From contig JAGPVL010000012.1 in the NCBI GenBank assembly GCA_018067045.1, positions 1 through 64,000 on the forward strand: a stretch of DNA of 64,000 nt, in the 5' to 3' direction. Shown in pieces: positions 39,092-49,806 of this stretch. Both the position numbers and the translations under genes were made by a program. This DNA is from Gammaproteobacteria bacterium. GTDB lineage: Bacteria > Pseudomonadota > Gammaproteobacteria > Pseudomonadales > Alcanivoracaceae. The first letter of the stretch is position 1. Every line of letters starts with the position of its first letter. The notes beneath the pieces are model-generated. The model did no database searches. It was not told the origin of the DNA and saw only the letters and a list, made by a program, of their open reading frames with translations.

Positions 39092-39994
39092 ATGACTCTA
39101 ACAGAACTTCGCTATTTGGTAGCCCTTTCTCGGGAAAAACATTTTGGCCGCGCGGCAGACGAATGCCGTGTTAGCCAGCCGACGCTGAGCGCTGCGATCA
39201 AGAAACTCGAGGAACACTTGAACATGACGTTGTTCGAGCGGCGCCCACGAGAAGTGCGCGTCACTGTGGATGCCGAGCCCATTATCGCCCAAGCGCAACG
39301 AGTCCTAGAGCAAGCCGATTTGCTTGAGCAAATGGCGAACCAGCAGCGCGACCAACTCAGCTCACCGCTGCGCGTTGGTGCGATCTTTACCGTCGCGCCC
39401 TATTTGTTTCCGGTCATTGTGCCGCGTATTCGTAAAAATGCGCCAGACATGCCGTTATTTATTGAAGAAAGTTATACCCATGTCTTGCGTGGAAAATTAG
39501 AACGCGGCGAGTTGGATGCGATTATTGTGGCGCTCCCGTTCTCTGGCGGCGGTCTTGTTCGTGCAAAAATGTATGAAGAGTCGTTTTCAGTATTGATGCC
39601 CGCAGATCATCCTTGGGCCAAGCTTGATGCGATAGAACCGGATGCTCTGTTAGAAGAAAACCTATTGTTGTTAGGTGAGGGGCATTGTTTCCGTGATCAG
39701 GTGCTGGAGTTATGCCCCGCGCTCGACTCACAGAAATTAAAAAGTTTGGTGCAAATTGAAGGAGGCTCGCTAGAAACGTTGCGTCATATGGTTGCCTCGG
39801 GCTTGGGCATTACCATTTTGCCGGACTCGGCCTTGCGCCATAACGGCTATGCCGAAGGCGTTTTTGCAGTACGACCGTTTGTGAAGCCAGTGCCAAGTCG
39901 TAGCGTCGCCTTGGTGTGGCGCGATAGTTTTCCGCGCCCGAAAGCCATTGAAGTCGTACGGCAAGCCGTACCAAAGGAAGGGCTTGCCCTTTGA
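39092..39994 (+). CDS. oxyR: Peroxide-sensing LysR regulator OxyR
   Basis: This 300-residue LysR protein activates antioxidant genes when oxidised. The helix-turn-helix is RYLVALSREKHFGRAADECR, then SQPTLSAAIKKLEE. The redox pair falls exactly at C199 and C208 (LLGEGHCFRDQVLELCPA), as in E. coli OxyR. That identifies it beyond the general family. Its stop overlaps the TTG start of recG, so the two are translationally coupled. Confidence 0.95.
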   Translation: MTLTELRYLVALSREKHFGRAADECRVSQPTLSAAIKKLEEHLNMTLFERRPREVRVTVDAEPIIAQAQRVLEQADLLEQMANQQRDQLSSPLRVGAIFTVAPYLFPVIVPRIRKNAPDMPLFIEESYTHVLRGKLERGELDAIIVALPFSGGGLVRAKMYEESFSVLMPADHPWAKLDAIEPDALLEENLLLLGEGHCFRDQVLELCPALDSQKLKSLVQIEGGSLETLRHMVASGLGITILPDSALRHNGYAEGVFAVRPFVKPVPSRSVALVWRDSFPRPKAIEVVRQAVPKEGLAL

Positions 39995-42063
39995 ATACGC
40001 TTGCGGAGACTTCGGTCACCGCATTGAAAGGCGCCGGCCCGAAAGTTGCTGAGCGCCTTCAACGGCTTGCAATTGAGTCCGTTGAAGATCTCCTGTTTCA
40101 TCTCCCCTTTCGTTATGAAGACCGTACTCGCATTGTGCCGATTGGCGCGCTGCGGCCAGAGCAGCTGGTCGTTATTGAAGGCGAGGTGCTTGCTGCTGAC
40201 GTGTTGTTTGGTCGTCGCCGTAGTTTGTTGGTACGCATCGGTGATGGCACTGGCATGGTGGCGTTGCGTTTTTATCACTTTAGCGCAGCGCAAAAAAATA
40301 ACCTTGAGCGCGGCGCACGTGTTCGCGTGTATGGCGAGGTGCGTGCTGGCGGTAGCGGCCTGGAGTTTTACCACCCTGAATACGAAGTGGCGCGTGGTGT
40401 CTTGCCTGCGTTAGAAAAATCCTTAACGCCGGTTTATCACACCACCGAAGGTGTGCAGCAACGTTTGCTGCGCAACCTGATGGCGCAAGCGTTATTGCTG
40501 CTCAAGCAAAGCGCGCCGCGCGAACTATTGCCTCCCGCTTTATTAATGGACTCGGCGTTACCGACGCTGCAATCCGCCTTGATTAAGTTGCACGCGCCTT
40601 TGCCTGATGACCCAGTGGATATGCTGTTGACTGGAGAGCATCCGGCGGTGCGTCGTTTGGTGATGGAAGAAATGATTGCTCACCAACTGGCGATGCTGAA
40701 TAAACGCGCCGGACAAAAAGCTAATTTGGCGCCGAGATTGGCGAGCGACGGTTTGCGCACAGCATTACTTGAAGCACTACCGTTCACCTTAACTGGTGCG
40801 CAGATGCGGGTTATTGCCGAAATTGATACGGATCTCGCCATCTCTTCGCCTATGTTACGTCTTGTTCAGGGCGATGTCGGTTCGGGTAAAACCTTGGTAG
40901 CGGCCTGCGCAGCACTGAGTGCGATTGCCAGTGGTTATCAGGTTGCCTTGATGGCGCCGACGGAACTCTTGGCAGAACAACATCTAAAGAACTTTCTCAA
41001 TTGGCTTTCGCCGTTAGGAATTCACGTGGCATGGCTTGCCGGTTCCCTTGGGCAAAAAGCGCGTCGGGAAACTTACGCTGACATCGCTGAGGGTCGCGCG
41101 CAGATTGTCGTCGGCACCCACGCGTTGTTCCAAGATGCGGTTGAGTTTCATCATCTCGGTTTGGTGGTGATTGATGAGCAGCATCGTTTTGGTGTGCACC
41201 AACGTTTGGCGTTGCGGGAAAAGGGTCGTCAAGGTGATCAGGTTCCCCATCAGCTGGTGCTCACGGCAACGCCGATACCACGCACGCTGGCCATGAGCGT
41301 TTACGGTGATCTTGATACTTCGGTGATTGATGAATTGCCGCCAGGCAGACAGGCGATTGAAACCGTCGTGATTGGCGAAGCGCGCCGTCCTAAAATCGTT
41401 GAGCGTATTCGCAATGCGTGCCTTGGCGGCACGCAGGCCTATTGGGTCTGTACGTTAATCGAGGAGTCTGAGGCGCTACAAGCACAAGCGGCAGAAGATA
41501 CGTTGCGTGATCTGCAAATTGCGTTGCCAGAGTTGCGTGTTGAGCTTGTTCATGGGCGCATGAAGAGCAAAGAAAAAGCAGAGCACATGGCAAGTTTTGC
41601 CAGCAAAGAGGCGCATGTTTTAGTGGCCACGACGGTTATCGAAGTGGGTGTTGACGTGCCGAACGCAACGTTGATGGTTATTGAAAATGCCGAGCGACTT
41701 GGCTTGTCGCAGCTGCATCAGTTACGTGGCCGCGTGGGTCGTGGCGCCGAAAAAAGTTATTGTGTGCTGATGTATTCTGGCCGTCTATCCGAAACGGCGC
41801 AGCAGCGCCTACATATTATGCGCGATACGTGTGATGGTTTTCGTATTGCAGAGGAAGATCTGAAGTTGCGCGGGCCGGGAGAATGGCTTGGTACGAGGCA
41901 AACTGGCGACATGGCATTTCGTATTGCTGATTTAATGCGTGATGAATCTTGGTTGGAGCCCGCGCGTGAAATGGCCCTCAGCATTCTTTCAAATAACCAT
42001 CACTTTGTGGCGCCATTGATTCGGCGCTGGTTACGCGAAGGCGAAACGTATGCAGATGTGTAG
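39991..42063 (+). CDS. recG: ATP-dependent DNA helicase RecG
   Basis: This 690-residue branch-migrating helicase remodels stalled forks and Holliday junctions. An N-terminal wedge/OB domain includes LVRIGDGTGMVALRFYHF. Helicase motifs follow: I (LVQGDVGSGKTLVAACAA), II as DEQH, III (LTATPIPRTLAMS), V (VATTVIEVGVDVPNATLMV) and VI (QLRGRVGRG). The start is a TTG at 39991 overlapping the oxyR stop; no better start with conserved sequence is present. Confidence 0.95.
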   Translation: MNTLAETSVTALKGAGPKVAERLQRLAIESVEDLLFHLPFRYEDRTRIVPIGALRPEQLVVIEGEVLAADVLFGRRRSLLVRIGDGTGMVALRFYHFSAAQKNNLERGARVRVYGEVRAGGSGLEFYHPEYEVARGVLPALEKSLTPVYHTTEGVQQRLLRNLMAQALLLLKQSAPRELLPPALLMDSALPTLQSALIKLHAPLPDDPVDMLLTGEHPAVRRLVMEEMIAHQLAMLNKRAGQKANLAPRLASDGLRTALLEALPFTLTGAQMRVIAEIDTDLAISSPMLRLVQGDVGSGKTLVAACAALSAIASGYQVALMAPTELLAEQHLKNFLNWLSPLGIHVAWLAGSLGQKARRETYADIAEGRAQIVVGTHALFQDAVEFHHLGLVVIDEQHRFGVHQRLALREKGRQGDQVPHQLVLTATPIPRTLAMSVYGDLDTSVIDELPPGRQAIETVVIGEARRPKIVERIRNACLGGTQAYWVCTLIEESEALQAQAAEDTLRDLQIALPELRVELVHGRMKSKEKAEHMASFASKEAHVLVATTVIEVGVDVPNATLMVIENAERLGLSQLHQLRGRVGRGAEKSYCVLMYSGRLSETAQQRLHIMRDTCDGFRIAEEDLKLRGPGEWLGTRQTGDMAFRIADLMRDESWLEPAREMALSILSNNHHFVAPLIRRWLREGETYADV

Positions 42064-42247
42064 CGGTGCTAATGGTATGCACTGAGTAATAAGGTGCCGC
42101 GGTATCGGTTTTGAATATTCGTTCGAAGCCTTCGATTTCTTTTTTCGATATCGCACTTCTTGTTGTTTTGGTCGCTTTTGCCCAGATAGACATTCATGTG
42201 TTAACAGGTCTAGCATTGATATCAAAAGGATATCGCGAGGGCGGACC

Positions 42248-42694
42248 ATGAGCGGCGCGGAGCTACGACATTGGTGTGAAGGGTTGCTGCAGGAAGGCCG
42301 CGACCGGCTAGCAACAGATATTGGCATAGTGAGTTGTGTGGTGGGTAGCGGTTATACCATTGTGGCGGTAAAGGCTAAGAATAAGGTTTTTTGCGCAGGT
42401 GATACATTTGCCTTACAGGAGACTTATTGCCGTGAGGTGGTGCGCACAGGACAGTCAGTTGCACTGACAGATGTGGAAGATGTGCCTGGCTTACAGCGCC
42501 ACCCGTTGTATATGCCGATGATGCTTGAGGCATATGTAGCAGCGCCAATCTTTCATCAAGGTAAGGTGTGGGGCACGGTGAATTACACGTCGATGCGTGT
42601 CCGCACTGAGAACTTCTCTGATGAGGAGGTTGCCTATGTTGAGAGGCAAGGACAGGCAATTAGCGAGGCGCTGAAAAGCGTTGATCTGGAATAG
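42248..42694 (+). CDS. GAF-domain protein
   Basis: This 148-residue protein consists of a single GAF sensor domain (VVGSGYTIVAVKAKNKVFCA, FALQETYCREVVRTGQSVAL, LEAYVAAPIFHQGKVWGTVN). No output domain is attached. It may bind a small ligand; two Cys in FCAGD and TYCREV could be redox-active. It stands alone after recG with a 184-base gap. Confidence 0.8.
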   Translation: MSGAELRHWCEGLLQEGRDRLATDIGIVSCVVGSGYTIVAVKAKNKVFCAGDTFALQETYCREVVRTGQSVALTDVEDVPGLQRHPLYMPMMLEAYVAAPIFHQGKVWGTVNYTSMRVRTENFSDEEVAYVERQGQAISEALKSVDLE

Positions 42695-42766
42695 CCCACC
42701 GACAGCGGTGGCGGTTCCTACGTAAAGAGAGGCCGTTCTTGGATCTGTCGGCGGCAAATAACGCAC

Positions 42767-43216
42767 TTAGCCGTTGATAACGTACTGAAGAATTTCGGCC
42801 ACTTGTTGCGGTGTTGTCGCGGTTGCATTGGCTGCGGCGTCGACTTCTTTGAGAGGATGATTGAGTTCAGGTTCGTGCAAGGTGATCAACGGCTTATCGA
42901 GCGCGCTGGCATAGCCAGCATCAAATGCCGCGTTCCACTGTTTATATTGTGGGCCAAAGCGCACCACCACTACATCGGCTTGTTTAATCAGCGTCTGCGT
43001 GCGGATGGCGTTGATGCCCGCACCCTTCCGATCTTCCCAAAAGCCATTCGTTTCGTCTCCGAGAATACGCACGCCGCATTTGTCGCTCGCTTCATGATCG
43101 GTAATGGGAGATGAAAACTGCACGGCGAGATTCGCTTCGCTGCAGGCGGCAATAATTTGGTCGCGCCAGTCTGTATGAATCTCGCCGGATAAATAGATCT
43201 GCCAAGTTCGTTGCAT
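42767..43216 (-). CDS. ytoQ: YtoQ family protein
   Basis: This 149-residue protein matches the YtoQ family throughout: WQIYLSGEIHTDWRDQIIAA, FSSPITDHEASDKCGVRILG, INAIRTQTLIKQADVVVVRF and QWNAAFDAGYASAL. It has a nucleoside 2-deoxyribosyltransferase-like fold; the activity is not established. It is the last of the leftward group yheV-ytoQ after prlC. Confidence 0.92.
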   Translation of the reverse strand: MQRTWQIYLSGEIHTDWRDQIIAACSEANLAVQFSSPITDHEASDKCGVRILGDETNGFWEDRKGAGINAIRTQTLIKQADVVVVRFGPQYKQWNAAFDAGYASALDKPLITLHEPELNHPLKEVDAAANATATTPQQVAEILQYVING

Positions 43217-43230
43217 GCTTGCTCTCGTCT

Positions 43231-43461
43231 TTACTCGTTATCTGGACGGCTTTTTTGGGTGCCCGCCGGTTTTAGTGTGATTGCCGTCGCCAGTGCGGCA
43301 GCCTCGGCGTTGCCGACTGGGGCGGCATCGAGATCTTTGCGCATGCCGCAGCTTACGCACTCCATCCACATATCGTCGCCATCAATGACGCGCTGAATTT
43401 TATCCTGCTGCTGGCACTCAGGGCATGACGCCCCAGCAATAAATTGACGTCTGATGGTCAT
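43231..43461 (-). CDS. yheV: YheV family zinc-ribbon protein
   Basis: This 76-residue protein has the zinc ribbon CPEC (13-16) and CVSCGM further on, with RRQFIAGASCPECQQQDKIQ at the start. YheV proteins are of unknown role and usually lie directly after prlC. Here the start overlaps the prlC stop by four bases, confirming the operon. Confidence 0.92.
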   Translation of the reverse strand: MTIRRQFIAGASCPECQQQDKIQRVIDGDDMWMECVSCGMRKDLDAAPVGNAEAAALATAITLKPAGTQKSRPDNE

Positions 43462-45551
43462 GCTTGTGCGCCGAGTTCTGAATTCGCTTTGATGCCGCAG
43501 TGACGCAGCAATGGCTCGACACTCGGCTCGCGTCCGCGGAAGTCGATAAAGAGTTCCATTGGCTCGCGGCTACCGCCCTTGGCAAGAATCTTATCGCGGA
43601 AACTTTTTCCCGTTTCAGCATTAAAGACGCCCTCTTCTTCAAAGCGTGAGAATGCATCGGCGGATAACACTTCTGCCCATTTATAGCTGTAATAGCCCGC
43701 GGCGTAGCCACCCGCAAAGATGTGGCCGAAACTATTTTGGAAGCGATTAAATTCTGGCGGCATGACCACGGCCACTTCTTCGCGCACCTGTTGAAGAATT
43801 TGTGCGACGCTCAGTCCGCTTTGGTGCTCCGCATGAATGCGCATATCAAACAATGAGAATTCCAATTGGCGCTGCATCATCATGGCGCTTTGGAAATTTC
43901 GTGCGGCCAGCAGTTTGTCGAGCTTCTCTTTCGGCAGTGGCGAGTTGTTTTCGTAGTGCCCAGAGATCAATGCAAGCCCTTCTTCGGTCCAGCACCAGTT
44001 TTCCAAAAATTGGCTTGGCAGTTCGACGGCATCCCACGCGACACCATTGATGCCGGAAATGCCGCTGACTTCTTGTTCTGTCAGCATGTGATGTAGGCCG
44101 TGGCCAAACTCATGAAACAGCGTGACCACTTCATCATGGGTCAGCAGTCCGGGTTTGCCGCCAGCAGGCGGGGCGAAGTTGCAGGTGAGATACGCCACGG
44201 GTTTTTGTAACGTGCCGTCTGAGTGACGAACGCGGCCGAGGCAGTCGTCCATCCATGCGCCGCCGCGTTTTCCGGTGCGTGCGTACATGTCGAGGTAGAA
44301 GCTTGCCAGCTGCTCGCCATTGCTGTCTGGGCGTGCGTCGCTGACATCATAAAAGCGTACGTCCTTGTGCCAAGTCGAGACGCCTTCGCGTGCCTGAATA
44401 CGAATGGCGAACAGTTTTTCGACGATAGCAAACATGCCATTGATGACTTTTTCAGCCGGAAACCACGGTCGTAATTCTTCTTCAGAAATACTGTAGCGCT
44501 GTTCGCGTAAGCGTTCGCTCCAGAATGACATGTCCCACGGGTTCAGCGTAGTAGCGCCTTGGCTGGCCGCAAACTCACGCAGCGCGTTCAATTCTTGGGT
44601 GGCTTGCGGTTTCGCTTGGCGACCGAGGTCGCGTAAGAATGTGGTGACTTCGTCGGTGCTGCGCGCCATTTTTGTGGCGAGAGATTTCTCGGCGTAGTTT
44701 TCGAAGCCGAGCAGTGTCGCTTGAGCCTGACGCAGTTTTAGAATTTCGTCTATGAGTGCGCTGTTGTCGAACTTGCCTTCGTCTGGACCAAGTTCCGAAG
44801 CGCGAGTGGTATGAGCGCGATACATCTCTTCGCGCAGTTCTGAGCGTGTGGCATGGCACAGCACTGCGTAGTAGCAGGGGAAATCGAGCGTCAGTAGCCA
44901 GCCGTCTAAGTCCTGCTCGGCGGCTTTATCGGCAGCACCGGCTTTGGCGACGTCGGGCAGACCGTCGAGTTCACTTTCGTCGGTAACGTGCTTGCTCCAG
45001 CTTTGTGTGGCATCGAGTACGTTATCGGAAAACTGCGAAGTGATTTCGGACAACCGTTTGGCGTTTTCCATGTACTGCTGTTTTTTCTCGGTGGATAAAT
45101 CAACGCCGGATAAACGGAAATCACGCAAGGTGTTGTCGAGATCTTTTTGCTGCGCCGGTGTGAGCGTTGCCCACTGGTCGCCGTCGCGCAGTGATTGGTA
45201 GGCGGCAAATAGCTTTTCGTTTTGGCCGACCTCGGTGCCGTATTCGCTGAGCAATGGCAAGCAGCCGTTGTAGGCTTCGCGTAAGGCGTCAGATTGGGCG
45301 ACGCCGTTAAGGTGACCGATTGGGCCGAAGGCTTTGCCGAGACGTTCGTCTTCATTGTCGAGTGCGGCAACCAAGTTGTCCCAACTAAACGATGGTTGTT
45401 GTAGTACTTGCTCGATACGGGCGCGACCGTCGGCAATCAGCTGTTCAACCGCAGGACGAACCTGCTCGGGTTTGATGGCGTCGAACGGTGGCAGCCCGGC
45501 GTAATCGATAAGCGGGTTAGCTGAATTGGACATTGATTTTGACGACGACAT
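43458..45551 (-). CDS. prlC: Oligopeptidase A (M3 metallopeptidase)
   Basis: This cytoplasmic zinc endopeptidase of about 697 residues degrades short peptides, including cleaved signal peptides. The zinc site is VVTLFHEFGHGLHHML, with the second-shell Glu in NGVAWDAVELPSQFLENW. The start SNSANPLIDYAGLPPFDAIK is typical. I use the ATG at 45551, with GAGAG upstream. It heads the leftward unit prlC-yheV(-ytoQ). Confidence 0.94.
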   Translation of the reverse strand: MSSSKSMSNSANPLIDYAGLPPFDAIKPEQVRPAVEQLIADGRARIEQVLQQPSFSWDNLVAALDNEDERLGKAFGPIGHLNGVAQSDALREAYNGCLPLLSEYGTEVGQNEKLFAAYQSLRDGDQWATLTPAQQKDLDNTLRDFRLSGVDLSTEKKQQYMENAKRLSEITSQFSDNVLDATQSWSKHVTDESELDGLPDVAKAGAADKAAEQDLDGWLLTLDFPCYYAVLCHATRSELREEMYRAHTTRASELGPDEGKFDNSALIDEILKLRQAQATLLGFENYAEKSLATKMARSTDEVTTFLRDLGRQAKPQATQELNALREFAASQGATTLNPWDMSFWSERLREQRYSISEEELRPWFPAEKVINGMFAIVEKLFAIRIQAREGVSTWHKDVRFYDVSDARPDSNGEQLASFYLDMYARTGKRGGAWMDDCLGRVRHSDGTLQKPVAYLTCNFAPPAGGKPGLLTHDEVVTLFHEFGHGLHHMLTEQEVSGISGINGVAWDAVELPSQFLENWCWTEEGLALISGHYENNSPLPKEKLDKLLAARNFQSAMMMQRQLEFSLFDMRIHAEHQSGLSVAQILQQVREEVAVVMPPEFNRFQNSFGHIFAGGYAAGYYSYKWAEVLSADAFSRFEEEGVFNAETGKSFRDKILAKGGSREPMELFIDFRGREPSVEPLLRHCGIKANSELGAQA

Positions 45552-45664
45552 GCACACACTCTCTGTTGATCAGGTTGTTGCCGTAGGCGCTGAATCAGCC
45601 CTAAATCCGGCATACACTGGCGTAAATAGATGAGCACCAGCGAATTAGCATAGGAGTTTAACAG

Positions 45665-46228
45665 ATGGGGACACGATCGTTCGAAGGCAAGAGCCCATCG
45701 TTGGGAAAGGCAAATTTTATCGATCCGTCGGCGCAGCTGATTGGCGACGTTACGCTCGGCGATGATTGCTCCGTGTGGCCTTGTGCGGTGATTCGCGGTG
45801 ACATGCATCGCATTACGCTCGGTGCGCGCGTCAGCGTGCAAGACAATGCGGTGCTGCATATCACCCATGATTCACGCTTCTACCCTGGCGGTTTTCCGTT
45901 GTCGATTGGCGATGATGTGACGATTGCGCATCAGGCGATGTTGCACGGCTGCACGATCGGCAGTCGTGTAATGATCGGTATGCAGGCAATGGTGATGGAT
46001 GGCGCAGTATTAGAGGACGAAGTGATTCTGGCGGCAGGCTCATTAGTGCCGCCAGGGAAACGCTTAGTGAGCGGCTATTTGTACCGAGGGCGACCAGCGC
46101 AACAGGTCCGAGCACTGACGGAGCAGGAAAGCCAGTTTTTGACCTACGTGGCGGGAAACTATGTGCGCCTCAAGGATCGCTATCTTGCTGACGATGGCAG
46201 CGGCAGTAATGATGAGGCGACAGGCTAG
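45665..46228 (+). CDS. yrdA: Gamma-class carbonic anhydrase-like protein (YrdA)
   Basis: This 187-residue left-handed beta-helix protein has hexapeptide repeats and the zinc ligands of the gamma carbonic anhydrase family (His68 in NAVLHITHDS, His89 and His94 in TIAHQAMLHGCTIG). RGDMHRITLG carries the conserved Arg/Asp. Enzymatic activity of YrdA-type proteins is variable. It diverges from prlC, as in Pseudomonas. Confidence 0.93.
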   Translation: MGTRSFEGKSPSLGKANFIDPSAQLIGDVTLGDDCSVWPCAVIRGDMHRITLGARVSVQDNAVLHITHDSRFYPGGFPLSIGDDVTIAHQAMLHGCTIGSRVMIGMQAMVMDGAVLEDEVILAAGSLVPPGKRLVSGYLYRGRPAQQVRALTEQESQFLTYVAGNYVRLKDRYLADDGSGSNDEATG

Positions 46229-47220
46229 AACGCCCAGATTAAGGCCAAGGTACCGAATTGCAGCGTACGGCGAGCGTTGCGGGTTTGCGATGAAGTTTGT
46301 CGTAAGCTCAAGCTGATGTGGAAATCTGGTGTATGGGCCGAAGCACCTAAGGTGACGTAGCCGACGAAAGGATCTTTGTCGTATTGGTAGCCTTCCGCTT
46401 CTTCTTCAAGGTAGCTGTAACCCACCGCCTCGGCCGCGACGCCGGCAAAAAGAGACCAGCCGTAATTACGGTTTGCCAATAAGCCTGGCAGAGAAACGCT
46501 GCTGCCGATGCCGGCGTAATCCGGTAATAAATTACTGGGTAAGTTGTGGCCATAGCGGACAAAAGTGCCTGCGGCTGCGTAGCTCAGAAAGTTGTTTAAT
46601 TGGGCGCCGTAGGCGGTACCCCATTCTGTTTGCCGCCCTTCGTTGTGTGCCCAGAGTTTGATGCGGTCTGCTCGGGCTGCGCCGATACCAAAAAGTGCTT
46701 CGCCGTCGAGTTGGGTGTCCCAGCCCTGCGGCTTTGTAGAGCCGGTGAGTTTATGAACCGACTTTTGCGTACTCTCCGCGCCGGAGTTCGGACCAATGGC
46801 GCCGAATGACAGGCTGTAGCTGGTGGCGCTGTTGGCTTGGCGTGAGAACAGACTAATGTCGCCCCGCAGTATGCCGACATAGGGAGTGTCGTCGTACTGC
46901 GGAGTTGTAATGCTGATGTCTTGCGGTGTGCCCATCACTTGCCGCACTTCCGCGCCGAGGGAGTGCATGGTTGTGCTGCCGCCAATCCCCGGTAGGCCGT
47001 CGAGTGTGTTGGCGAGGAGCGAGGACCAGCACTGTGGGCACCGATTGACGCGCTCTTCGTCACCACGCCAGCCAAGCTTGACGCCGTTGGTGTAGGAGCC
47101 GTCTGTTCCGAAGAGGATGTCATTGTCCCAAGAAAAGTCGAGCAACTGTGCGCTTGCCATGCTACTGGCGCTAAGCAGCAAGGCGCAAAGGGTGCCACCG
47201 AATGCGAGTTTAGTCCGCAC
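46225..47220 (-). CDS. lpxR: LpxR-family lipid A 3'-O-deacylase
   Basis: This 331-residue outer-membrane beta-barrel protein has a signal peptide ending SASSMASA. The LpxR/DUF2219 signature is DFSWDNDILFGTDGSYTNG, and the SGAESTQKSVHKLTG segment carries the conserved His. LpxR removes acyl chains from lipid A at the cell surface and so alters endotoxin. The C-terminus ends in aromatic F (LALIWAF), as barrels do. It overlaps the yrdA end by four bases and sits 3 bases after aroE. Confidence 0.87.
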   Translation of the reverse strand: MRTKLAFGGTLCALLLSASSMASAQLLDFSWDNDILFGTDGSYTNGVKLGWRGDEERVNRCPQCWSSLLANTLDGLPGIGGSTTMHSLGAEVRQVMGTPQDISITTPQYDDTPYVGILRGDISLFSRQANSATSYSLSFGAIGPNSGAESTQKSVHKLTGSTKPQGWDTQLDGEALFGIGAARADRIKLWAHNEGRQTEWGTAYGAQLNNFLSYAAAGTFVRYGHNLPSNLLPDYAGIGSSVSLPGLLANRNYGWSLFAGVAAEAVGYSYLEEEAEGYQYDKDPFVGYVTLGASAHTPDFHISLSLRQTSSQTRNARRTLQFGTLALIWAF

Positions 47221-47223
47221 GAC

Positions 47224-48042
47224 TTAGCGCTGACTGCGCAGTGTGGCGACAACGGCAGTGCCATCTGGGCGCCAGCCGTGCCAGATAAGAAACGCTTCGG
47301 CGGCTTGTTCAATCAGCATGCCGAGGCCATCGCTGGTTGCAGCGGCGCGATTTAATTCGGCCCAGTTGAGAAACGGAGTGCTGCCGTCTTGGCTATAAAT
47401 CATGTCGTAGCAAGCGCAGTCGGCGGCAAGTAAGGTGCTCGGCAGCGGCGGCATGTCGCCACTGAGTCCCGCGGAAATGGCGTTAATAATGACGTCAAAC
47501 GTGCCGCGAATATTGTTTAGTCCCGAGCCGTAAACCGGGATGCCCTGGCCGTGAAATATTTCCGCAAGTTGTTCGGCTTTTTCGACGGTACGATTGGCGA
47601 TAGTTATTTCGCTTGGTGACTGCGCCAGCAGTGGGCCAAGCACACCGCGTACGGCGCCACCGGCGCCGAGTATCAAAATACGCTTGTTCTGGAGTTGCCA
47701 GCCATGGTTGTGGCGAATATCGGTGACCAATCCCGCACCATCGGTATTATCACCGATCAACGCGCCGTCTTTTTTCCATAAGGTGTTGCACGCACCGGCT
47801 TGTTGCGCGCGCTCGGTTAATGAGTCACACAATGCAAAGGCTTGCTCTTTAAACGGTAGCGTGACGTTTGCACCCTGCCCTCCTTGGCTGAAAAATTGCG
47901 TGACAGCATCGGCAAACCCGTCGAGCGGTGCGAGAATGCGCTGGTAGTCTATGCTCTGATTTTTTTGTTGCGCAAACGCCTGATGAATTTGTGGCGAGCG
48001 CGAATGTTCTATTGGATTACCAAATACAGCATAGCGACTCAT
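47224..48042 (-). CDS. aroE: Shikimate dehydrogenase
   Basis: This NADPH-dependent enzyme of aromatic amino acid synthesis (3-dehydroshikimate to shikimate) has 272 residues. Substrate motifs are [18 protein letters not shown] and [10 protein letters not shown] with the catalytic Lys. NTDGAGLV and the NADP loop [12 protein letters not shown] follow. It is transcribed leftward with hemF upstream, the same order as in Pseudomonas. Confidence 0.95.
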   Translation of the reverse strand: MSRYAVFGNPIEHSRSPQIHQAFAQQKNQSIDYQRILAPLDGFADAVTQFFSQGGQGANVTLPFKEQAFALCDSLTERAQQAGACNTLWKKDGALIGDNTDGAGLVTDIRHNHGWQLQNKRILILGAGGAVRGVLGPLLAQSPSEITIANRTVEKAEQLAEIFHGQGIPVYGSGLNNIRGTFDVIINAISAGLSGDMPPLPSTLLAADCACYDMIYSQDGSTPFLNWAELNRAAATSDGLGMLIEQAAEAFLIWHGWRPDGTAVVATLRSQR

Positions 48043-48110
48043 AACGAATTCCTATTTGTTGCCCAGCACATTTTTGTGAGTTACGAAGTGCATCCGGTTA
48101 TGACGAGTTA

Positions 48111-49647
<1,537 letters not shown>

Positions 49648-49806
49648 GCATCAAGCGCCTGTAAAGAGCTGTATAAAGAACCGCATTGAGCATCACGTCA
49701 GTGCAGCTGTGTTAGCAATCTTCATGGTGTTAACGGTGTGGCTTATCTGTGTTCAAGGCGCCTACATTTGAGCGCCAGCGTAGACAAGTGTAGCAAGCGT
49801 TGCTTA

